Part shown: positions 45,716 through 56,108 of the stretch, in pieces
Layout: the number at the start of each line of letters is the position of its first letter
Position numbering within the stretch: position 1 is the first letter of the stretch
From: Aneurinibacillus tyrosinisolvens
GTDB lineage: Bacteria > Bacillota > Bacilli > Aneurinibacillales > Aneurinibacillaceae
DNA: 56,108 nt
Direction: 5' to 3'
Assembly (NCBI RefSeq): GCF_001015055.1
Contig: NZ_BBWZ01000033.1
Span: 1-56,108 of the forward strand
The notes under the pieces: model-generated
What the model saw: the letters and a program-made list of their open reading frames with translations, nothing else
Databases searched by the model: none
What the model was told of the DNA's origin: nothing
Made by a program: the position numbers and the translations under genes

Positions 45716-46588
45716 ATGAAGGATTATCTGGTAAGGGGAACGGCTCGTGACGGTTTTGTCCGCGCCTTTGCCGTTCGTACCACACATACAATGCAGGAGA
45801 TTCAAGAGCGGCTTGATACGTGGCCAACGGTAAGTGCGGCGCTTGGCCGTACCGTGTCTGCGGCTGCCATGATGGGCGCAATGCTTAAGGGAGAGGAAAG
45901 ACTTACCGTTATAGTCAAGGGCGGCGGCCCGATTGGCCAGGTTGTGGCGGATGCAAACGCCCACGGAGAGGTGCGTGGCTATGTCACAAACCCTCATGTG
46001 CATTTTGATTTAAATAAACAGGGAAAGCTTGATGTGCGAAGAGCGGTAGGCACAGATGGAACGATTATAGTAACGAAAGACCTGGGTTTGAAAGATCCAT
46101 ACCAGGGAAGCAGTCCAATTATATCAGGGGAGCTTGGAGAAGATTTTGCTTATTATTTTACCGTTTCTGAACAGGTTCCATCTGCCGTTGGTGTCGGTGT
46201 TCTTGTAAATCCGGATAATACCATAAAAGCAGCGGGCGGCTTTATTATTCAGCTAATGCCGAATACACCGGAAGACGTAATTACCGCGTTAGAAAAGACG
46301 ATTTCTAATATACGCCCGGTATCTACGATGATTGCAGATGGGCTTTCCCCGGAAGAAATGCTTCGTGAAATCCTTGGTGAAGACGTCAATTTGCTTGATT
46401 ACCAGGAAATCGTCTTTAACTGCCACTGTTCTCTTGAACGGGTAAGCCAGGCGCTAATAAGCTTGGGAGAGGAAGAATTGACATCCATGATTGAAGAGCA
46501 GGGCGAAGCGGAGATTACGTGCCATTTTTGCAATGAAAGATATCATTTAAACAAGCAGGATTTAGAGGAACTGCGCTCGAATTTGTAA
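45716..46588 (+). CDS. hslO: redox-regulated chaperone Hsp33
   Basis: The protein has 290 residues and is activated by oxidation and unfolding. ATG 45716 is chosen because AAGGAAGAAGG lies six bases upstream. The N-terminal domain has GTARDGFVRAFAV and the GYVTNPHVH segment. The C-terminal zinc switch consists of CHC near residue 241 and CHFC near residue 273, the four ligand cysteines. It sits between coaX and cysK, as in B. subtilis apart from the missing yacD. Confidence 0.96.
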   Translation: MKDYLVRGTARDGFVRAFAVRTTHTMQEIQERLDTWPTVSAALGRTVSAAAMMGAMLKGEERLTVIVKGGGPIGQVVADANAHGEVRGYVTNPHVHFDLNKQGKLDVRRAVGTDGTIIVTKDLGLKDPYQGSSPIISGELGEDFAYYFTVSEQVPSAVGVGVLVNPDNTIKAAGGFIIQLMPNTPEDVITALEKTISNIRPVSTMIADGLSPEEMLREILGEDVNLLDYQEIVFNCHCSLERVSQALISLGEEELTSMIEEQGEAEITCHFCNERYHLNKQDLEELRSNL

Positions 46589-46594
46589 AGGGAA

Positions 46595-46649
46595 TTGACT
46601 TTATAACAGGTCAGTTGGTATAATGTGTATAAAACCTACTAAAATAGTA
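46595..46649 (+). promoter_or_regulatory. cysK promoter with palindromic element
   Basis: TTGACT (46595-46600) and TATAAT (46619-46624) are 18 bases apart. TACTA-AAA-TAGTA (46637-46649) is a perfect palindrome just downstream of the expected start point, a typical repressor position. CymR is a plausible regulator in Bacillales; this is inference. Confidence 0.7.
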
Positions 46650-46672
46650 TGAATTGATAAGGAGGGTGTCCA

Positions 46673-47608
46673 ATGCGGGTAGCTGAGTCCATTACCGACT
46701 TAATTGGATCAACACCACTGGTAAAACTGAACCGGGTAATAGAGCCTGGTGAAGCAAACATTTATTTGAAATTGGAATACTTCAATCCAGGGAGCAGTGT
46801 AAAAGATCGGATTGCGCTTGCCATGGTTGAAGCCGCGGAAAAGGACGGCCATCTTAAAAAAGGAATGACGATTGTCGAGCCCACAAGCGGTAATACCGGT
46901 ATTGGCCTTGCTATGGTAGCCGCTGCTAAAGGGTACCGCGCACTTCTTGTTATGCCGGATACGATGAGTATGGAACGCCGGAATCTTCTCCGTGCATATG
47001 GAGCGGAACTTGAACTGACTCCTGGAGCGGAAGGAATGGGAGGGGCGATCCGGAAAGCGGAAGCACTTGTACAGGAACATAACGACTACTTTATGCCCCA
47101 GCAATTCAAGAACCCTGCCAATCCACAGATTCACCGGGAAACAACCGGGAAAGAGCTGCTTGAGCAAGCAGAGTATATCGGAGGCGTGGATGCTTTCATT
47201 TCCGGAGTTGGCACAGGCGGAACCATCACCGGTGCAGGAGAACTCCTGAAGGAAAAGTACCCGAATATCCGCATTGTGGCGGTTGAACCAACGGCTTCCC
47301 CTGTGCTTTCTGGCGGAAGCCCCGGCCCGCATAAAATCCAGGGAATTGGCGCAGGCTTTGTTCCTGACACGCTCGATACGGATATTTACACTGATATTGT
47401 AAAAGTAGAGAACGAGGAAGCTTTCGAGGTAGCACGCCTTGTAGCGAAACAGGAAGGAATCCTTGGCGGGATTTCATCCGGAGCGGCCATCCACGCGGCG
47501 AAGAAAATCGCAAAAGAACTCGGTGCCGGAAAAAATGTCATTGTTATTATTCCAAGTAATGGTGAGCGTTATTTGAGTACCCCTCTTTATCAATTTGATG
47601 AAGAATAA
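46673..47608 (+). CDS. cysK: cysteine synthase A
   Basis: The protein (O-acetylserine sulfhydrylase) has 311 residues and makes cysteine from O-acetylserine and sulfide. The PLP lysine is in [10 protein letters not shown] near residue 43. [10 protein letters not shown] binds the substrate and GTGGTITG the cofactor phosphate. The [11 protein letters not shown] segment is typical of CysK rather than CysM. AAGGAGG precedes the ATG. Its own promoter and terminator make it a single-gene unit. Confidence 0.97.
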   Translation: MRVAESITDLIGSTPLVKLNRVIEPGEANIYLKLEYFNPGSSVKDRIALAMVEAAEKDGHLKKGMTIVEPTSGNTGIGLAMVAAAKGYRALLVMPDTMSMERRNLLRAYGAELELTPGAEGMGGAIRKAEALVQEHNDYFMPQQFKNPANPQIHRETTGKELLEQAEYIGGVDAFISGVGTGGTITGAGELLKEKYPNIRIVAVEPTASPVLSGGSPGPHKIQGIGAGFVPDTLDTDIYTDIVKVENEEAFEVARLVAKQEGILGGISSGAAIHAAKKIAKELGAGKNVIVIIPSNGERYLSTPLYQFDEE

Positions 47609-47626
47609 GTATAATAAAGAAAGTCG

Positions 47627-47660
47627 AACCCTTGTCGGATAGGCGGCAGGGGTTTTTTAT
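47627..47660 (+). terminator. intrinsic terminator of cysK
   Basis: A 10-bp stem (47627-47636 with 47645-47654, two G-U pairs) is followed by six T. Confidence 0.88.
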
Positions 47661-47674
47661 GTGGGGTGCAAAAA

Positions 47675-49180
47675 ATGAAACCAAATAAAAATTCTACCGC
47701 AGAGTGGCTGGAAAAGTATGAGCGGGTCCCGGTGTGGCGTAAAGTAAAGTGGAGGGAACAGGATCCGTGGCAGCTTTATTTAGCCTTAACGAAAGAGAGC
47801 GGCTATGCTTTTATCGTAGAAAGCGGGCGCAGTGGAAGGTATACATACGTCGGGGCGGAACCGGTGAGAACGATTCAAATAAAGAACGGTGAAATAAAAG
47901 AGAACGGAGGAATGGCGTATCAGACATTAGCCGATCCGCTCGCCGTTGTAAGGCGGTGGATGATGCACGAAAGCTCCCCTTCCTCCCGCCAGGTGCAGGA
48001 AGCCGGACTGCCTGACTGGACAGGCGGTGCCGCCGGCTATTTAAGCTATGATACCGCACGCTACTTTGAATTTTTTCCCCGTACGGCCGAAGATGATTTG
48101 CAGCTTCCCGACGTTTATTTAATGATGATGGAAGAAGTGTATGCTTTCGACCATGAAACGAAAGATATTTTTTTGGTTGTCCATGCCGGGCAAAAGGCTC
48201 GTATACAAAAGGAAGAGGATGCCGAACAAAGGCTTGTTCAAATGGAATCTTTCCTTAAGGAAACACATGTATCCAACGGGACGCTGCCTTCCCTTTTCGG
48301 CGATATTGTGGATACGGGGACAGCGAGCGTATCGTTTGCCCAGCATGAATTTGAACAGGCTGTGCAGAAGGTGCAGGAATACATAGCAGCGGGCGATGTA
48401 TTTCAGGTAAATCTTTCCGTGCGCCAGACGAAGGAGGCAGCCAGCTCCGCCGAGGAAGTGTATGAGGTACTTCGCATCCTGAATCCCTCCCCTTATATGG
48501 GGTTACTTCGCTTCCCGGAATTTCAGCTTGTATCCGCCTCTCCTGAGCTTCTGCTTCAAGTGAAGGGGAATCAGTTAAGCACCCGGCCGATTGCGGGGAC
48601 GCGCCGCCGCGGAAAAACGGAGGAAGAGGATGCGGAGCTTGTGCGGGAACTGTTGGATAATGAAAAAGAGGTAGCTGAGCACATTATGCTTGTTGATTTA
48701 GAAAGAAATGATCTTGGGCGTGTCAGCCGGTATGGTTCTGTTCATGTCGATGAATTAATGGTCGTGGAGAAGTATTCGCATGTCATGCACATCGTGTCTA
48801 ACGTTATCGGTGAACTGGCGGACGGTAAAGATATGTACGACGCTATCATTGCCGCCTTTCCCGGCGGCACGATTACAGGGGCACCCAAAGTGCGCACAAT
48901 GGAAATTATCGAAGAGCTGGAGCCGGTGACAAGAGGGCCTTATACAGGCTCTATGTGCCTGCTTGGATTTACCGGTGATGCTGTGTGCAATATCATTATA
49001 CGAACCATGATCGTAAAGGACGGACAGGTACATGTTCAGGCGGGAGCAGGAATTGTGATTGACTCCATACCAAAAGCAGAGTATTATGAATCATTAAAGA
49101 AGGCAGAAGCTGTTTGGAAGGCCTTATCTTTGAGTGAAGCGAAGAAGAGAAGAGTTCGAGAGAGGAGAGCAGAGACATGA
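47675..49180 (+). CDS. pabB: aminodeoxychorismate synthase component I
   Basis: The protein has 501 residues of the chorismate-utilising TrpE/PabB family. ATG 47675 has GGGGTG upstream; GTG 47666 is an alternative. The chorismate-binding domain shows [33 protein letters not shown] and [13 protein letters not shown]. It opens a folate cluster whose next gene is a glutamine amidotransferase and then a lyase-like pabC, which favours PabB over TrpE. In B. subtilis the adjacent PabA also serves TrpE. The stop overlaps the pabA start. Confidence 0.93.
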   Translation: MKPNKNSTAEWLEKYERVPVWRKVKWREQDPWQLYLALTKESGYAFIVESGRSGRYTYVGAEPVRTIQIKNGEIKENGGMAYQTLADPLAVVRRWMMHESSPSSRQVQEAGLPDWTGGAAGYLSYDTARYFEFFPRTAEDDLQLPDVYLMMMEEVYAFDHETKDIFLVVHAGQKARIQKEEDAEQRLVQMESFLKETHVSNGTLPSLFGDIVDTGTASVSFAQHEFEQAVQKVQEYIAAGDVFQVNLSVRQTKEAASSAEEVYEVLRILNPSPYMGLLRFPEFQLVSASPELLLQVKGNQLSTRPIAGTRRRGKTEEEDAELVRELLDNEKEVAEHIMLVDLERNDLGRVSRYGSVHVDELMVVEKYSHVMHIVSNVIGELADGKDMYDAIIAAFPGGTITGAPKVRTMEIIEELEPVTRGPYTGSMCLLGFTGDAVCNIIIRTMIVKDGQVHVQAGAGIVIDSIPKAEYYESLKKAEAVWKALSLSEAKKRRVRERRAET

Positions 49181-49758
49181 TTTTAATGATCGATAATTAC
49201 GATTCTTTTACGTACAATCTTGTGCAGTATTTAGGTGAACTAGGGGAAGAATTGCGGGTCGTCCGCAACGATAAAATCACCTGTGAGGAAATCGCGGAAA
49301 TGAATCCCTCCTATTTAATGGTTTCACCTGGCCCCTGTACACCGAATGAGGCAGGAATCAGCCTGGAGGCCATCGAAAGGTTTGCCGGCAGCATTCCGAT
49401 TTTTGGCGTTTGCCTCGGGCACCAGTCGATTGCTCAGGTATTCGGCGGGAAGGTTGTCAGGGCTGATAGACTCATGCATGGGAAAACGTCGGATGTTTAC
49501 CATGGAGGGGAGACGATTTTTTCTGGCCTGCCTTCTCCTTTTAAGGCGACAAGGTACCATTCTCTCCTGGTGGAACGTGAAAGTCTGCCTGATTGCCTTG
49601 AAATAACGGCAGAAACCGCTGAGGGAGAAATCATGGGTCTGCGCCACCGTCATTTGCCGGTGGAAGGCGTGCAGTTTCACCCGGAATCCATTATGACAGA
49701 GCACGGAAAGCAGCTGCTGCATAATTTCCTTGCGCGATATACCCGGATGAAGAAATAA
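49177..49758 (+). CDS. pabA: glutamine amidotransferase component II of ADC/anthranilate synthase
   Basis: The protein has 193 residues of class I glutamine amidotransferase. It supplies ammonia to PabB and, in B. subtilis, also to TrpE. The N-terminus [20 protein letters not shown], the oxyanion SPGPCTP segment, the nucleophile in FGVCLGHQ near residue 79 and the HPES triad segment near residue 168 are all present. The start overlaps the pabB stop by four bases. Confidence 0.96.
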   Translation: MILMIDNYDSFTYNLVQYLGELGEELRVVRNDKITCEEIAEMNPSYLMVSPGPCTPNEAGISLEAIERFAGSIPIFGVCLGHQSIAQVFGGKVVRADRLMHGKTSDVYHGGETIFSGLPSPFKATRYHSLLVERESLPDCLEITAETAEGEIMGLRHRHLPVEGVQFHPESIMTEHGKQLLHNFLARYTRMKK

Positions 49759-49780
49759 AACAGAGGGGTTGAATACCCGC

Positions 49781-50625
49781 GTGAAAATTTTTTTGGACGG
49801 TCAAATAATAGATGCTGAACAGGCTGTGATCTCGCCTTTTGATCACGGCTTTCTTTATGGTCTCGGCCTTTTTGAAACAATGCGTGTTTATAACGGACAT
49901 GTAGCCCTGCTTGAGCGCCATTACCGGCGCCTATCAGAGGCCGCTGAAGAAATCGGCATTGCTGTTACGATGACACGGGAAGAACTTCGTTTCGCCATTT
50001 TACAAACTTTAAATGCAAATCAGCTTAAAGATGCGTATATACGTGTCGATTTAACAGCGGGCAACGGGGCACTCGGCCCTTTTGCGGGCATATATGAGAA
50101 CCCGCGCTGGTTAATCTTTGCCAGGCCCCTTCCCGATTTTCCTGAACACTTCTATCAGACCGGGAAAAAACTCCAGACACTGAAGCGGCCGCGCAATACA
50201 CCGGAAGGAACCTGGCGTTTTAAATCACATCATTATATGAACAATCGGCTCGCAAAGCGGGAAGTAGGAGCAAGCCTGATGTGGAAGGGCTTTTCCTTAC
50301 AGAGGACGGGTGCCTGGCGGAAGGGATTGTGTCCAACGTTTTTTTCATAACGGAGGGGAAGCTCTGTACACCTGACGTGAAAACAGGAATTCTGCCGGGA
50401 ACAAGGCGTGAATTTGTAATGGAGCTTGCACAGATGGAAGGAATGGAAGTCAGGGAAGGCTGGTTCCACCTTGAGCATCTGCTTACAGCGGATGAAGTGT
50501 TCATCACGAACGCAATTCAGGAAATCGTACCGATCCATTCTGTGGATAGCAAAATAATCCGGGAGGGAACAATAGGCCCGATGACCTCGGAGCTTCTTGC
50601 GTCCTATCGAAAAAATATTGTGTAA
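49781..50625 (+). CDS. pabC: 4-amino-4-deoxychorismate lyase, interrupted by a frameshift near 50275
   Basis: PabC is a fold-type IV PLP enzyme that splits aminodeoxychorismate to p-aminobenzoate and pyruvate. GTG 49781 with AGAGGGG upstream gives VKIFLDGQIIDAEQA. The first frame carries FDHGFLYGLGLFETMRVYNG and the PLP-lysine region FKSHHYMNNRLAKREVGAS, then runs off to a stop at 50350. Homology resumes in another frame with EGLFLTEDGCLAEGIVSNVFF and ends at 50625. Reading CCC for CC at 50275-50276 restores GASPDVEGLFL and 281 residues. A one-base undercall is likely; otherwise the gene is inactive. Confidence 0.88.
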
Positions 50626-50678
50626 CAAGAAGAAATGGTGCAATGACAGGGTATAGAAGAAAGGAAGGGGAGAATCAT

Positions 50679-51506
50679 ATGGCGTGGGATATACAGGCAG
50701 GAACGTATACCTTGCCTCTGCGAGAGCGCACAGTCGTAATGGGAATTGTTAATGTAACACCGGATTCGTTTTCAGACGGTGGGAAATACGTAAATATCGA
50801 GGACGCACTTATGCATGCCCGGCAGCTTGTACAGGATGGAGCGGAAATCATTGATATCGGCGGCGAGTCCACCCGTCCGGGCCATCAACCGGTTGGCGAG
50901 GAAGAGGAGCTAGAGCGGGTTGTGCCGGTCATCGAAAGGCTTGCTGCTGAAATCGAAGTGCCGATTTCCATTGATACATATAAAGCGAGAGTGGCTAAAG
51001 AGGCGATTCGTGCAGGAGCTCATCTCATTAACGATGTATGGGGGGCGAAGGCGGACCCGGAAATGGCAAGAATAATGGGAGAACTCGGTGTGCCGGTTAT
51101 TCTAATGCACAATCGAAACAACATGGACTATCGGGATTTCATTGAGGATGTTCTGAACGATGTAAAAGAAAGCGTAGCACTTGTAAAAGAGGCCGGAGTG
51201 AAAGATGAACACATCCTCCTCGATCCGGGCATCGGCTTTGCCAAAACGTACGAACAAAACCTGGAGATGATGTATCGAATGGACAGGCTTGTTGAATTGG
51301 GCTATCCTGTTTTACTTGGAACCTCACGGAAGTCCTTTATTGGAAAAACGATGGGGGATGTACCGGCCGGGGAGAGACTGGAAGGGACTGCGGCTACAGT
51401 TGCCCTGGGTATCGAAAGAGGGTGCCGCATTGTCCGCGTGCATGATGTGAAGCCGATTGTTCGTGTATGCCGCATGATGGATGCTATGCTTAGTGGATGG
51501 AAATAG
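50679..51506 (+). CDS. folP: dihydropteroate synthase
   Basis: The protein has 275 residues and joins p-aminobenzoate to the pterin pyrophosphate; it is the sulfonamide target. ATG 50679 has AAGGAAGGGGAG upstream. Motifs are GIVNVTPDSFSDGGKY, DIGGESTRPG, SIDTYKA and LLGTSRKSFIG. Its place between pabC and folB is the conserved Bacillus folate-operon order. Confidence 0.96.
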   Translation: MAWDIQAGTYTLPLRERTVVMGIVNVTPDSFSDGGKYVNIEDALMHARQLVQDGAEIIDIGGESTRPGHQPVGEEEELERVVPVIERLAAEIEVPISIDTYKARVAKEAIRAGAHLINDVWGAKADPEMARIMGELGVPVILMHNRNNMDYRDFIEDVLNDVKESVALVKEAGVKDEHILLDPGIGFAKTYEQNLEMMYRMDRLVELGYPVLLGTSRKSFIGKTMGDVPAGERLEGTAATVALGIERGCRIVRVHDVKPIVRVCRMMDAMLSGWK

Positions 51507-51522
51507 GAAGAGGAGGGATCCG

Positions 51523-51897
51523 ATGGATAAGATACTGTTTAACCGAATGGAATTCTGGGGGTACCACGGTGCGTTCAAAGAGGAAAACAAGCTGGGACAG
51601 CGTTTTCTCGTAGACCTCGAGCTTTACCTTGACCTTTCTGCAGCGGGCCATAGCGATATTTTAGCAGATACAGTGAATTACGCCGAAATATATAATACAT
51701 CGCGCGAGGTTGTGGAAAACGAGCGCTATGAACTGGTAGAAGCTGTTGCCGAGCGGCTGGCTGCTAAGATTCTCGGGGATTATAACCTGGTTCAGGAAGT
51801 TCTCGTTCGGGTGATTAAGCCGGATCCGCCCATTCCAGGGCATTATAAATCGGTTGCTGTAGAGATTAGGCGTGCACGCAAGAAGGATGAAAGCTAA
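51523..51897 (+). CDS. folB: dihydroneopterin aldolase
   Basis: The protein has 124 residues of the tunnelling fold and converts dihydroneopterin to 6-hydroxymethyl-dihydropterin. ATG 51523 has AGAGGAGGG upstream. NRMEFWGYHGAFKEENKLGQRF, with catalytic glutamate, and DTVNYAEIY are typical; the C-terminal VRVIKPDPPIPGHYKSVAVE segment (in part) contains the catalytic lysine. It lies 16 bases after folP. Confidence 0.95.
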   Translation: MDKILFNRMEFWGYHGAFKEENKLGQRFLVDLELYLDLSAAGHSDILADTVNYAEIYNTSREVVENERYELVEAVAERLAAKILGDYNLVQEVLVRVIKPDPPIPGHYKSVAVEIRRARKKDES

Positions 51898-51898
51898 T

Positions 51899-52423
51899 AT
51901 GCCAACTGTTTTTCTTGGGCTTGGTTCAAACATCGGAGACCGCCATATGCTTCTTGCGGAAGCCGTGAGAATGCTTCATCTTACAACAGGCATTCACATA
52001 CAGCAAAGCTCAACCATTTATGAGACAGATCCGGTAGGATATGTGGAACAGGACCCATTTTTAAATGTTGTTGTTAAAGCACAGACGGAACTTTCTGCGG
52101 CCGATTTGCTCAGGCGCACGCAGGAAATTGAAAACGAGCTCGGCCGCACGCGTGACATACGGTGGGGTCCTCGCACACTGGACATTGATATTCTTTTATA
52201 TGATCATTTGTATATCCAGGAAGGAAACCTGCTGGTTCCACACCCGCGCATGTGTGAGCGCGCTTTTGTTATGGTGCCACTTGCCGAAATTGCTCCGGAT
52301 ATCCTTATCCCGTTAGGGAAGGAAGAGCAGGTAACGGCAGCCGAAGTTCTTGCCCATGTAGAAGGGAAAGAAGGAGTCCAGCCGTGGAAGCCGCTCCCCT
52401 GGGAAAATATTCCGGACACTTAG
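51899..52423 (+). CDS. folK: 6-hydroxymethyl-7,8-dihydropterin pyrophosphokinase
   Basis: The protein has 174 residues. FLGLGSNIGDR opens the protein and GPRTLDIDILLYD carries the metal-binding aspartates. VPHPRMCERAFVMVPL is also conserved. ATG 51899 fits the family N-terminus; ATG 51887, overlapping folB, is an alternative. It ends the folate cluster. The small XRE-type gene yazB found after folK in B. subtilis is absent. Confidence 0.95.
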   Translation: MPTVFLGLGSNIGDRHMLLAEAVRMLHLTTGIHIQQSSTIYETDPVGYVEQDPFLNVVVKAQTELSAADLLRRTQEIENELGRTRDIRWGPRTLDIDILLYDHLYIQEGNLLVPHPRMCERAFVMVPLAEIAPDILIPLGKEEQVTAAEVLAHVEGKEGVQPWKPLPWENIPDT

Positions 52424-52437
52424 AGGCAGCGGAATGG

Positions 52438-52465
52438 TTGAAATGAAAATGGTGTATGATAAAAT
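52438..52465 (+). promoter_or_regulatory. candidate promoter of dusB
   Basis: TTGAAA (52438-52443) and TAAAAT (52460-52465) are 16 bases apart in the 126-base folK-dusB gap. Confidence 0.5.
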
Positions 52466-52549
52466 AGTGGAATGATTAGGCATCGTTTGCCAAATGATGA
52501 GGAATAAGCCTTGCTTTTTATGCAAAGGATAGGTTTGGAAGGTGGAAAC

Positions 52550-53584
52550 ATGGCGAACCTGAAAATAGGTAACATAGAACTTAAGAATAATGTCGTCCTC
52601 GCCCCAATGGCTGGCGTTTGCAATCCTGCGTTTCGCTTAATCGCGAAGGAATTCGGCGCCGGGCTTGTTTGTGCGGAAATGGTTAGTGATAAAGGGATTG
52701 TCCATGGCAATAAAAAAACGCTGGATATGCTATATGTTGATGAGCGGGAAAAACCATTGAGCCTCCAAATTTTCGGCGGAGACAAGGAAACACTCGTAAA
52801 AGCGGCACAGCACGTGGATCAGCATACGGATGCAGATATTATTGACATCAATATGGGCTGTCCGGTTCCCAAAATTGTAAACTGCGAGGCGGGAGCCCGT
52901 TTATTGCTTGATCCGGAAAAGATTGAGGAAGTGGTTTCTGCTGTCGTTGAAAATGTGTCTAAGCCTGTTACGGTAAAGATGCGTATCGGTTGGGACGATG
53001 AACACATTTATCTGGTGGACAATGCAAAAGCTGTAGAGCGTGCAGGAGGAAAAGCGATTGCGGTTCATGGAAGAACTCGTGTTCAAATGTACCAGGGAAA
53101 AGCGGATTGGAGTTATATCCGTCAGGCAAAGGAAGCGGTAAACATTCCGGTTATCGGAAATGGGGATGTAGCCAGCCCGGAAGATGCGAAGCGAATGATT
53201 GAGGAAACGGGCTGTGATGGTGTTATGATTGGCCGTGCTGCGCTTGGCAACCCATGGATGCTATACCGTACGATTGAATATCTTGCAAAGGGCGAACTTC
53301 CTGCAGATCCGGCCCCGCGTGAAAAGATTAATATCGCTTTGCTGCATCTTGATCGCCTTATTAAAGTAAAAGGGGAAAAGGTAGCAGTTCTCGAAATGAG
53401 AAAGCATGCCTCCTGGTACTTAAAAGGACTTCCTGCTTCTGCACAAATACGCGATGATGTAAACGTGCAGGAAACGCGGGATGGAATGGCGAATTTATTG
53501 CTTGCTTATCTTGACAGAGTGGAATCCAAAATGGCTGAGCGGGCTGTGAAAGAACAAAAGGAAGACATAGAAGTTGTTCATTAA
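52550..53584 (+). CDS. dusB: tRNA-dihydrouridine synthase
   Basis: The protein has 344 residues (YacF in B. subtilis), an FMN-dependent enzyme reducing uridines in tRNA. ATG 52550 has GGAAGGTGG upstream. Motifs are LAPMAGVCNPAFR, DINMGCPVPKIV, the catalytic cysteine in VNCEAGARLL, KMRIGWDD, VHGRTRVQMYQG and MIGRAALGNPW. It precedes greA and lysS, as in other Bacillales. Confidence 0.95.
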   Translation: MANLKIGNIELKNNVVLAPMAGVCNPAFRLIAKEFGAGLVCAEMVSDKGIVHGNKKTLDMLYVDEREKPLSLQIFGGDKETLVKAAQHVDQHTDADIIDINMGCPVPKIVNCEAGARLLLDPEKIEEVVSAVVENVSKPVTVKMRIGWDDEHIYLVDNAKAVERAGGKAIAVHGRTRVQMYQGKADWSYIRQAKEAVNIPVIGNGDVASPEDAKRMIEETGCDGVMIGRAALGNPWMLYRTIEYLAKGELPADPAPREKINIALLHLDRLIKVKGEKVAVLEMRKHASWYLKGLPASAQIRDDVNVQETRDGMANLLLAYLDRVESKMAERAVKEQKEDIEVVH

Positions 53585-53590
53585 TCTAAT

Positions 53591-53619
53591 TTGACAACAT
53601 TCATTGCCTACCATATAAT
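53591..53619 (+). promoter_or_regulatory. strong sigma-A promoter of greA
   Basis: TTGACA (53591-53596) and TATAAT (53614-53619) are exact consensus with a 17-base spacer. Confidence 0.9.
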
Positions 53620-53637
53620 ACCTTCATATCTGTTAGA

Positions 53638-53672
53638 AAACTGCCAGTGGATGCACTGGCAGTTTCATATAT
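53638..53672 (+). other. perfect hairpin in the greA leader
   Basis: A perfect 12-bp stem (53638-53649 with 53654-53665) around GATG lies about 12 bases after the inferred greA start point. The following sequence is only partly T-rich. It may be an attenuator, the end of the dusB transcript, or a protective 5-prime hairpin. Confidence 0.65.
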
Positions 53673-53753
53673 GTTTTGCATAAAAAATACGTTTTTATCA
53701 TACACTCTGGTACATTGCGAATGAAAAAGAATAGAGCTGACGGGGGAATGAAG

Positions 53754-54233
53754 ATGGCGGAAAAAGAAGTAATTTTAACGGCTGTGGGATTACAAAAACT
53801 TGAGGAAGAACTGGAGCAACTGAAGACGGTAAAACGCCGCGAGGTTGCCGGTCGTATTAAAGAAGCCATTAGCTTCGGAGATTTATCCGAGAACTCCGAG
53901 TATGAAGAAGCGAAGAATGAACAGGCCTTTATTGAAGGACGTATTATTACACTCGAAAAAATGCTGCGTAACGCACGTGTAATTACTGGTGAAGAGGTAG
54001 ATATCGGGGTTGTTAGCGTAGGTTCAACCGTAACAGTAAAGGACTTGGAATTTGGCGATGAAATGGAATTTACGATTGTAGGTTCTGCAGAGTCCGATCC
54101 GCTGCAAAATAAAATTTCAAACGAGTCTCCTGTAGGCGTTGCCCTTCTTGGTAAAACAAAAGGTTCAATCGTTGATGTGAACGTCCCTGCGGGTGTCATT
54201 CGTTACGAAGTTTTGGATATTAAAGTAGATTAA
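53754..54233 (+). CDS. greA: transcription elongation factor GreA
   Basis: The protein has 159 residues. It stimulates transcript cleavage by backtracked RNA polymerase. ATG 53754 is preferred to 53748 because GGGGGAA lies seven bases upstream. The N-terminal coiled-coil hairpin carries the acidic tip [19 protein letters not shown], and the C-terminal FKBP-like domain ends near [13 protein letters not shown]. Its promoter is consensus and a hairpin lies in the leader. Confidence 0.97.
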   Translation: MAEKEVILTAVGLQKLEEELEQLKTVKRREVAGRIKEAISFGDLSENSEYEEAKNEQAFIEGRIITLEKMLRNARVITGEEVDIGVVSVGSTVTVKDLEFGDEMEFTIVGSAESDPLQNKISNESPVGVALLGKTKGSIVDVNVPAGVIRYEVLDIKVD

Positions 54234-54244
54234 TGCAGGTACTG

Positions 54245-54282
54245 GAGGCTCCTTCGATGTCGTGGGAGCTTTTAACCGATTT
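54245..54282 (+). terminator. weak hairpin between greA and lysS
   Basis: GGCTCC pairs with GGGAGC (about 54247-54274), followed by TTTTAA. It may be a partial terminator before lysS. Confidence 0.4.
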
Positions 54283-54325
54283 TGGGATTACAAAAGTAAA
54301 AGGCATTGAGGAGTTGAAACGCAAC

Positions 54326-55847
<1,522 letters not shown>

Positions 55848-55858
55848 GTAATCGGTAT

Positions 55859-55902
55859 AAAAAATGATTCTCAGACTGTTTACTGAGAATCATTTTTTTG
55901 TT
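55859..55902 (+). terminator. intrinsic terminator of lysS
   Basis: A perfect 14-bp stem (55861-55874 with 55883-55896) with an eight-base loop runs into a T-tract. Confidence 0.92.
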
Positions 55903-55916
55903 TGTGAAAAAACCTC

Positions 55917-56058
55917 TTGCATTCTATATAGATAACATGGTATATTATTTCTTGCCGCTCCGAAAAAGCGTGGCGAGGCAGAAAAGTTTATGCATCAAAT
56001 GAAAAGCAAAAAAACAACGAAAAAAGTTGTTGCAAAATGCTTGGTGATTTGATAAGAT
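55917..56058 (+). promoter_or_regulatory. tandem promoters of a probable rRNA operon
   Basis: P1: TTGCAT (55917-55922) and TATATT (55941-55946), 18-base spacer. P2: TTGCAA (56030-56035) and TAAGAT (56053-56058), 17-base spacer. Between them lies an imperfect hairpin at about 55954-55975. Tandem promoters after lysS match the rRNA operons that follow lysS in B. subtilis. Confidence 0.7.
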
Positions 56059-56064
56059 AGTTAA

Positions 56065-56108
56065 GTCGCCGCTAAACGAGTGGATGACAACGAAATAATA
56101 GTTCCTTG
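56065..56108 (+). other. leader of a probable 16S rRNA transcript
   Basis: The stretch starting TTAAGTCGCCGCTAAACGAG and ending GTTCCTTG resembles the conserved leader just before 16S rRNA in Bacillales. The mature rRNA itself lies beyond the window. Confidence 0.6.

Overview
The window is a chromosomal core region of an endospore-forming member of the order Bacillales. It carries csfB/gin, yabG, an alpha/beta-type SASP gene, spoVG, fin, spoVT, yabP-yabQ and spoIIE in nearly the gene order known from Bacillus subtilis between the csfB and lysS loci. The divergent AbrB type (zinc-ribbon-like C-terminus) and nadB-nadC lying between ftsH and coaX point to the Paenibacillaceae/Brevibacillus/Aneurinibacillus side of the order. 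That placement is an inference from memory of family patterns, not a search.

Layout. Positions 1-320 hold the terminated 3-prime end of an upstream structured transcript and a short dispersed repeat. Next come a small membrane-protein gene on the minus strand, a degenerate nucleotide-sugar-dehydrogenase-like gene, csfB, a basic amino acid decarboxylase (yaaO), tmk, a KtrA/KtrC-like RCK gene (at the place where B. subtilis has darA/yaaQ), yaaR, holB, ricT, yabA, trmN6 and rsmI. abrB is on the minus strand and diverges from T-box-controlled metG. Then tatD, yabE, rnmV, rsmA, yabG, veg, a second copy of the repeat, sspF, ispE, purR, ridA, spoVG, glmU, prs, ctc, pth, fin, mfd, a PrsA-like lipoprotein gene and spoVT follow. 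After these come a SpoVB/MurJ-like flippase gene, mazG, rqcP, yabP, yabQ, divIC, spoIIE, tilS, hpt, ftsH, a truncated nadB, nadC, coaX, hslO, cysK, the folate cluster pabB-pabA-pabC-folP-folB-folK, dusB, greA and lysS. The window ends in tandem promoters and the leader of a probable rRNA operon.

Most genes do housekeeping work: tRNA charging and modification, ribosome maturation, DNA polymerase clamp loading, transcription repair, nucleotide precursors, folate, and the divisome. Interleaved sporulation genes have their own signals. These include sigma-F-type promoters at csfB and fin, a sigma-H-type promoter at spoVG, a sigma-G-type promoter at spoVT, Spo0A boxes at abrB, and a Spo0A-type promoter with a 22-base spacer at spoIIE.

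Three things stand out. First, a 123-base core, about 93 percent identical, occurs at 194-316 and 18083-18205. The second copy folds into a long stem closing on a U-tract, which suggests a structured RNA or mobile RNA-like element. Second, metG, mfd, pabC and lysS are each broken by apparent one-base deficits in short homopolymer runs, and restoring them gives family-typical lengths; this points to residual sequencing errors. Third, nadB lacks its FAD-binding N-terminus and no nadA is present beside it.
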